DNA from: Bacillota bacterium
Lineage (GTDB): Bacteria; Bacillota_C; Negativicutes; Sporomusales; Sporomusaceae
Direction of reading: 5' to 3'
Assembly (NCBI GenBank): GCA_023441125.1
Contig: JAEZQV010000036.1
Location: 1 to 9,407, forward strand
DNA: 9,407 bases
Under the pieces are notes generated by a model. The model was given only the letters and a program-made list of their open reading frames with translations. It was not told the origin of the DNA and did not search any database. This document shows, one piece after another, positions 6,241-9,407 of this stretch (the first letter of the stretch is position 1; each line of letters opens with the position of its first letter). The translations under genes and the position numbers were made by a program.

Positions 6241-6600
6241 TTGACTGTAGAATATGCGATAATCATACTAAAATTCCTGGCAAACTTAAAAACGGCAAAG
6301 TTATGGTTACAGTCACACCGCGAAATTCGCGGGTTCTTTGCATATAGTGGTTTTGGTAGGGTGCGGTCACCTCCATCATTGTGGCGATGGGCGGGTATTT
6401 CGAGTGTTCTAGTTTTATGAGTAGTGATTTTGACCTTATGGTTGTGATAATAAAGCTATTTTGGGTTTGAGTAGCGTAAATAACTCGTGGACTATTTGAA
6501 AAATCGGAGATCCGTTCAAGAGTTAGAACTCTTCAAAAATTGTCTTTTAATTTTGGGATTGTGACAGGATATTTCACTGAGATTATAGAATTGTAAATTA
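6241..6600. other. No convincing gene; short inverted repeats and weak signals
   Basis: About 360 bp without a supported gene. Seen: CCGCG-AAATT-CGCGG (6318-6332), AAGAGTT-AG-AACTCTT (6518-6533), and a possible promoter TTGACT (6241-6246) with CATACT (6264-6269) at 17 bp. A 59-codon plus-strand frame runs from TTG 6241 to TGA about 6420. On the minus strand GGAGGTGACC precedes a roughly 36-codon frame running back to about 6260. None has a recognisable protein signature. Composition becomes strongly AT-rich after about 6400. Confidence 0.5.
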
Positions 6601-6633
6601 ATGTATAACCATTTTGGAGAGAGGGAGACTGAA

Positions 6634-6849
6634 ATGGATACTCAATTATATGAATTTTTGGATAGTAATTTATTCCAGACTATTGTTTGGTTATTTACAG
6701 GCGTAATTGGTCTTTACATCTATTTTTTCGGACAGCGTGTAAAAAAGCAAAATGTGGCTCAGATTGTTTTAATGGAATTAAGAAATGCTGAGAAAACAAT
6801 ACAAAACTCCACTAGATGTATAATGGGTTTAGATCTGTTATATATTTGA
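6634..6849 (+). CDS. Short one-helix membrane protein, probably a truncated N-terminus
   Basis: The 71-residue product starts at ATG 6634, 6 nt after GAGGGAG (6621-6627), a better start than ATG 6601. Residues about 13-34 (LFQTIVWLFTGVIGLYIYFF) form one membrane helix, followed by a basic stop-transfer segment GQRVKKQ. A soluble helix with LMELRNAEKTIQ then ends abruptly at TGA (6847-6849). The pattern of an N-terminal helix followed by MEIRNAE(K) recalls larger hypothetical proteins whose cytoplasmic domain continues well beyond this point. I infer that this is the N-terminal stub of one, cut when the TnpB-related DNA arrived. It could also be a genuine small protein. Function unknown. Confidence 0.5.
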   Translation: MDTQLYEFLDSNLFQTIVWLFTGVIGLYIYFFGQRVKKQNVAQIVLMELRNAEKTIQNSTRCIMGLDLLYI

Positions 6850-6850
6850 C

Positions 6851-7060
6851 GTGGAGATTTTGTTTTATGCTACTAACTTGCTATTTTTGGGGAAAGAATT
6901 CAAAAAAGTGGATAAGGAAATTCGGCGGCAGATACGCTCTGGACGTAATCATTTCTTTTGCAGCTTAAGCTGTAGTCATTGTAGTGAGGAATTGGACAGG
7001 AATATAAACGCTGCCATCAATATCAAAAATGAAGGTTGCCGAATGCTTGGCATAGACTAA
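6851..7060 (+). pseudogene. C-terminal fragment of an IS200/IS605-type TnpB
   Basis: TnpB is the RNA-guided nuclease of IS200/IS605-type elements and the ancestor of Cas12. Only the end is recognisable: CSHCSEELDRNINAAINIKN followed by EGCRMLGID and TAA-type stops. This is the second half of the zinc ribbon and the conserved DRNxNAAINIxxEG motif containing the last RuvC-like Asp. The 35 or so residues before it (from GTG 6851) do not look like TnpB, and the first Cys pair is absent. The normal protein is about 370-400 residues, so nearly all of it is lost. The element's right end follows directly. Confidence 0.75.
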
Positions 7061-7167
7061 TAAATGTCATAGAACCGTTGGGCAAACGGGGATAGCTTGG
7101 TAATTATATCGGCGTTAGCTGGTATGTCCCAAGAAGCCCCACCTCTTAGGTGGTGGTAGTATGTCAC
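7061..7167 (+). ncRNA. Omega-RNA-like scaffold after the TnpB fragment
   Basis: The roughly 100 nt after a tnpB stop normally encode the 3' part of the omega RNA that guides TnpB. Here a stem-loop CCGTT-GGGCA-AACGG (7075-7089), then GGATAGCTTGG, GGCGTTAGCTGGTA, CCAAGAAGCCCC and a terminal hairpin keep the order I know from such RNAs. The guide would begin after about 7167 and read AGAATACGCAGAAAGAGGAAG, the DNA just before the ASKHA gene. Because tnpB is destroyed, any RNA would be an orphan, usable only by a related TnpB elsewhere. Assigned by resemblance; no secondary-structure search was possible. Confidence 0.5.
7137..7167 (+). mobile_element. IS200/IS605-type right end
   Basis: CCACCT (7139-7144), CTT and AGGTGG (7148-7153) form a hairpin of the type recognised by Y1 transposases. 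Flanking bases CC and GG extend it across one bulged T. It is followed by TAGTATGTCAC, with TCAC as the probable cleavage end at 7167. No matching left end or tnpA is visible in the window, so this is the remaining edge of an incomplete element. Confidence 0.6.
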
Positions 7168-7192
7168 AGAATACGCAGAAAGAGGAAGACTT

Positions 7193-8752
7193 ATGAAGAA
7201 TGTAATTTGTAAAAAAATATACCTTGAATTGAGAAAGCCGGGTAACGGAGATTCTGTGGCCGACATTGACAGAATCCTTCAAGCTTTAAAACCGGAGTAT
7301 GGAGAGGTTCAGATTTCTATTGAAACCATTAAATTGTCCTATAAGCTGCTGCGGGATTTTGACTGGAAGCTCACAGTTACCTTAGTGCAAAAAGGTTTTG
7401 CCTGGGAAATTGTAAGCCTTGAGAGGGGAAATACTTCAGATAAGAATTTTGCTTATGCAGCTGATCTTGGGAGCACAACGGTTGTCATGCAGCTGATCGA
7501 TCTGAATACTGGAAATATTTTGTGTGAAGAAAGCGGGGTCAATCATCAAGTCCGTTTTGGTGATGACATCCTTAGCCGAATCTTTTACGTTAAGGATAAT
7601 GACGCTCATTTAAGGGAAATCCAGCAATGTACGCTGCTGAATTTTATTGAACTCATGGATAAAATTCAAACTGCGACAGGCATTTCTCCGGACAAATGCG
7701 GTATATTCATTATCGGGGGCAATACTACCATGATTCATTTTCTGTTGGGGATTGATCCTTGGTTTATTTTCTTTACTCCCTATACGCCGGCTTTTAATCG
7801 GAGCGGTTTCTTTGTTGGCCGTGAAATAGGCTTACCCTTTAATGGATTAGTATACTGTTTTCCTTCTGTAGCTAATTATTTAGGTGGTGATATTATCAGC
7901 GGACTGTTGGCGTCCGAGATGTATGAACAAAGTGAACTGGCTCTCTATATGGATATTGGAACAAACGGCGAAATGCTTTTGGGCAACAATGAATTTCTGA
8001 TTTCAGCTGCGGGCGCGGCAGGACCTGCTTTGGAAGGCGGTATCAGCAAGCAGGGAATGCGGGCGAAAGCAGGAGCGGTAGATTCGGTGCAGATTGTTCA
8101 AAATCAGTTGAAGATTACTACAATAGAGAATGCAAAGCCAGTGGGGATATGCGGTTCAGGGATTGTTGACCTGCTTGCTGAAATGTTGCTGGCAGGCTGG
8201 ATTGATTACTCGGGTCGGTTCATTCCCGGCAGATCAGAGAGAATCCTTATGCGGGACGGAGAATATGTCATTGTTTACGCATGGGAGTACGAATCAGCCT
8301 TAAATGAAGACTTAATATTCAGTCAGACTGATATTTTAAGATTTATGGATACAAAAGCGGCAGCGAACACTATGGTAGCGTTTTTAGTGGATGCAGTGTG
8401 TATTACACCGGATAAGATTCAACGGGTATATATGGCCGGAGCCTTTGGAACCTACATCAATATTGAGTCAGGGATCACCATTGGGTTATATCCCGACCTT
8501 CCCAGAGAGAGGTTTGTTCAGCTGGGAAACGGCTCTATAAAAGGAGCCTGCAAGTTGTTAAAAGATGCAGAGCAATTATTGGTTGTAGAAGATCTAATTA
8601 GCAGTATAGTCTATCTTTCCTTAGCTGAGGCACCGGATTTTCTGAATAAAATGTCAGCGGCCAAATTTTTGCCTCACACGGATTTTTCATTATATCCCAC
8701 GGTCATTGAAAGGATCAAGAGCCGTAAACACTTGGAAAATAGTTCCCGTTAA
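7193..8752 (+). CDS. ASKHA/DUF4445 protein, corrinoid-activator (RACo/RamA) relative without Fe-S domain
   Basis: Reductive activators of corrinoid proteins use ATP to restore Co(I) in methyltransferase partners. In RACo an N-terminal 2Fe-2S domain supplies electrons; RamA has C-terminal 4Fe-4S clusters. This 519-residue protein starts directly with the linker region (KKIYLELRKPG, 7-17; DWKLTVTLV, 57-65). It then has the actin-like ATPase fold: DLGSTT (91-96), NHQVRFGDDILSRI (117-130), GGNTTMIHFLLGIDP (175-189), DIGTNGEM (254-261), AAGAAGPALEGG (272-283), GICGSGIVDL (318-327), SQTDI (377-381) and AGAFGTYI (415-422). The eight or so cysteines are scattered, with no cluster motif at either end. 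GAGGAAG precedes ATG 7193. The gene starts 25 nt after an IS right end, so the Fe-S domain may have been lost by insertion, or the protein may be a natural short form. No methyltransferase gene is in the window. Confidence 0.85.
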   Translation: MKNVICKKIYLELRKPGNGDSVADIDRILQALKPEYGEVQISIETIKLSYKLLRDFDWKLTVTLVQKGFAWEIVSLERGNTSDKNFAYAADLGSTTVVMQLIDLNTGNILCEESGVNHQVRFGDDILSRIFYVKDNDAHLREIQQCTLLNFIELMDKIQTATGISPDKCGIFIIGGNTTMIHFLLGIDPWFIFFTPYTPAFNRSGFFVGREIGLPFNGLVYCFPSVANYLGGDIISGLLASEMYEQSELALYMDIGTNGEMLLGNNEFLISAAGAAGPALEGGISKQGMRAKAGAVDSVQIVQNQLKITTIENAKPVGICGSGIVDLLAEMLLAGWIDYSGRFIPGRSERILMRDGEYVIVYAWEYESALNEDLIFSQTDILRFMDTKAAANTMVAFLVDAVCITPDKIQRVYMAGAFGTYINIESGITIGLYPDLPRERFVQLGNGSIKGACKLLKDAEQLLVVEDLISSIVYLSLAEAPDFLNKMSAAKFLPHTDFSLYPTVIERIKSRKHLENSSR

Positions 8753-8785
8753 TCGTCTTTTCATCGATTGCGACAACCCCTAATG

Positions 8786-8812
8786 GAAGCAGAGGGACGT
8801 TCTTTTTGCTTC
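8786..8812 (-). repeat. REP-like hairpin upstream of the intact RAYT gene
   Basis: GAAGCA (8786-8791) pairs with TGCTTC (8807-8812) around a 15-nt loop. On the minus strand the core reads GAAGCAAAAAGAACGTCCC (8812-8794), identical over 19 nt to 5020-5038 and inverted relative to it. It lies 44 nt before the RAYT start codon and overlaps its predicted -35 region. It fits the REP sequences that flank RAYT genes. Confidence 0.8.
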
Positions 8813-8834
8813 GAATTGCAGAGAATGATATAAT
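8806..8834 (+). promoter_or_regulatory. Putative RAYT promoter overlapping the hairpin
   Basis: TATAAT (8829-8834) preceded by TG (8826-8827) is a consensus extended -10. Seventeen bp upstream, TTGCTT (8806-8811) is a weak -35 that forms part of the right arm of the REP-like hairpin. A transposase bound to the hairpin could therefore block its own transcription; that is inference. Confidence 0.5.
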
Positions 8835-8855
8835 AAGCAAAAACAGGAGAGAAAT

Positions 8856-9407
8856 ATGGTAAGATGTGCGAGAAAAAAGAGTGCCAGCGGAATATATCAT
8901 ATCATGATGCGAGGGATAAACCGCCAGGATATATTTTTTGACGATGAAGACTATCAACGTTTTCTGGAAACTATGAAACGGGTCAAAGAACGCAGAAGTT
9001 GTGCTATTTATGGATATTGTTTGATGGGGAATCATGTCCACCTGTTATTGCATGAAGAAGAGGAAGAGCTATCAGTTATCATGAAGCGTATAGGTACGAG
9101 TTATGCATGGTGGTATAATCAAAAATATGATCGAGGCGGGCATGTTTTTCAGAATCGTTTTCAAAGTGAGACCGTAGAAACAGAAGAATACCTATTAGGC
9201 ATGCTAAGATACATCCATAATAACCCTGTAAAAGCAAAGTTGGTAGCAATGCCTGAGGACTACAAATGGAGCAGCTGTCAGGCATATTATGTGGAAAAGG
9301 ATTTTTTTGGACTACTTCATCCATCATTTATTCTGGATATTTTGAATAGCAACAGAGAAATTGCGATAAAACAATTTACCGAATTTATGCAGAAAACAAA
9401 TGCCGAT
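8856..9407 (+). CDS. REP-associated tyrosine transposase (RAYT, Y1_Tnp), 3' end outside window
   Basis: RAYTs are HUH-type single-strand endonucleases related to the IS200 transposase. They cut and join next to REP hairpins and are usually single-copy and domesticated. The frame is open for 184 residues to the window edge. It starts at ATG 8856 after GGAG (8846-8849) and has no stop. Seen: SGIYHIMMRGINRQDIFFDD (11-30), CAIYGYCLMGNHVHLLLH with the HxH pair H60 and H62 (49-66), RIGTSYAWWYNQKY, GGHVFQNRFQSE (94-105), and YLLGMLRYIHNNPVKAKLV with probable catalytic Tyr119. All key residues are present, so the visible part looks functional. Longer members add a C-terminal helix-turn-helix, which would lie beyond the edge. 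A decayed relative is at 4893-5013. Confidence 0.92.
   Translation, partial: MVRCARKKSASGIYHIMMRGINRQDIFFDDEDYQRFLETMKRVKERRSCAIYGYCLMGNHVHLLLHEEEEELSVIMKRIGTSYAWWYNQKYDRGGHVFQNRFQSETVETEEYLLGMLRYIHNNPVKAKLVAMPEDYKWSSCQAYYVEKDFFGLLHPSFILDILNSNREIAIKQFTEFMQKTNAD

Noticed and set aside
8715..9327. Minus-strand frames opposite the RAYT gene
   Set aside because: The plus strand carries a complete set of RAYT motifs over the same bases, and the antisense products show no family pattern.
4137..9407. A complete new defence system on the island
   Set aside because: The genes present are a known type of toxin-antitoxin pair, relics of nucleases and transposases, an orphan array and a metabolic-type ATPase; nothing forms a coherent uncharacterised operon.

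Overview
The window joins a conserved chromosomal backbone to a patchwork of mobile and decaying DNA. The backbone (about 1-4136) carries rnr (RNase R, 5' end outside the window), smpB and ssrA (tmRNA). These are the three core partners of trans-translation: tmRNA and SmpB rescue stalled ribosomes and tag the nascent chain, and RNase R degrades the faulty mRNA. An EamA-type transporter gene, broken by one in-frame stop codon, lies on the minus strand between smpB and ssrA. Gene order, the tag ANEDYALAA, the type I-C-like CRISPR repeat, an acetogen-type corrinoid-activator relative and perfect extended -10 promoters suggest an anaerobic Bacillota. I would guess a Negativicute of the Sporomusa group, but that assignment is inference.

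Downstream of the tmRNA 3' end (a classical integration site) the DNA is visibly more AT-rich and full of fragments. In order these are: a perfect 19-bp hairpin; a frameshifted and truncated HNH-endonuclease relic (4206-4380); a type I-C-like leader with a five-repeat CRISPR array and no cas genes (4400-4855); a relic of a REP-associated tyrosine transposase (RAYT) ending at a hairpin (4893-5050); a Phd/YefM antitoxin and ParE/RelE toxin operon with its own promoter and operator-like palindrome (5210-5883); a DUF2442-like gene broken by one frameshift (5895-6142); and about 450 bp with no convincing gene.

The right part holds a short one-helix membrane protein that looks truncated (6634-6849). 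Next come the C-terminal scrap of a TnpB (IS200/IS605 group) and its better-preserved right end with omega-RNA-like sequence (6851-7167). A 519-aa ASKHA/DUF4445 protein follows (7193-8752). It is related to reductive activators of corrinoid proteins but has no iron-sulfur domain. The window ends inside an intact RAYT gene (8856 onward).

The main unexpected observation is that the RAYT relic at 4.9 kb and the intact RAYT at 8.9 kb belong to the same family. Each is bordered by a hairpin sharing an identical 19-nt core in opposite orientation (5020-5038 and 8794-8812). They bracket the toxin-antitoxin, TnpB and ASKHA block as inverted repeats. I see no clear new defence system. The finds are the RAYT/hairpin pair, the orphan array, and the TnpB omega-RNA end abutting the ASKHA gene.
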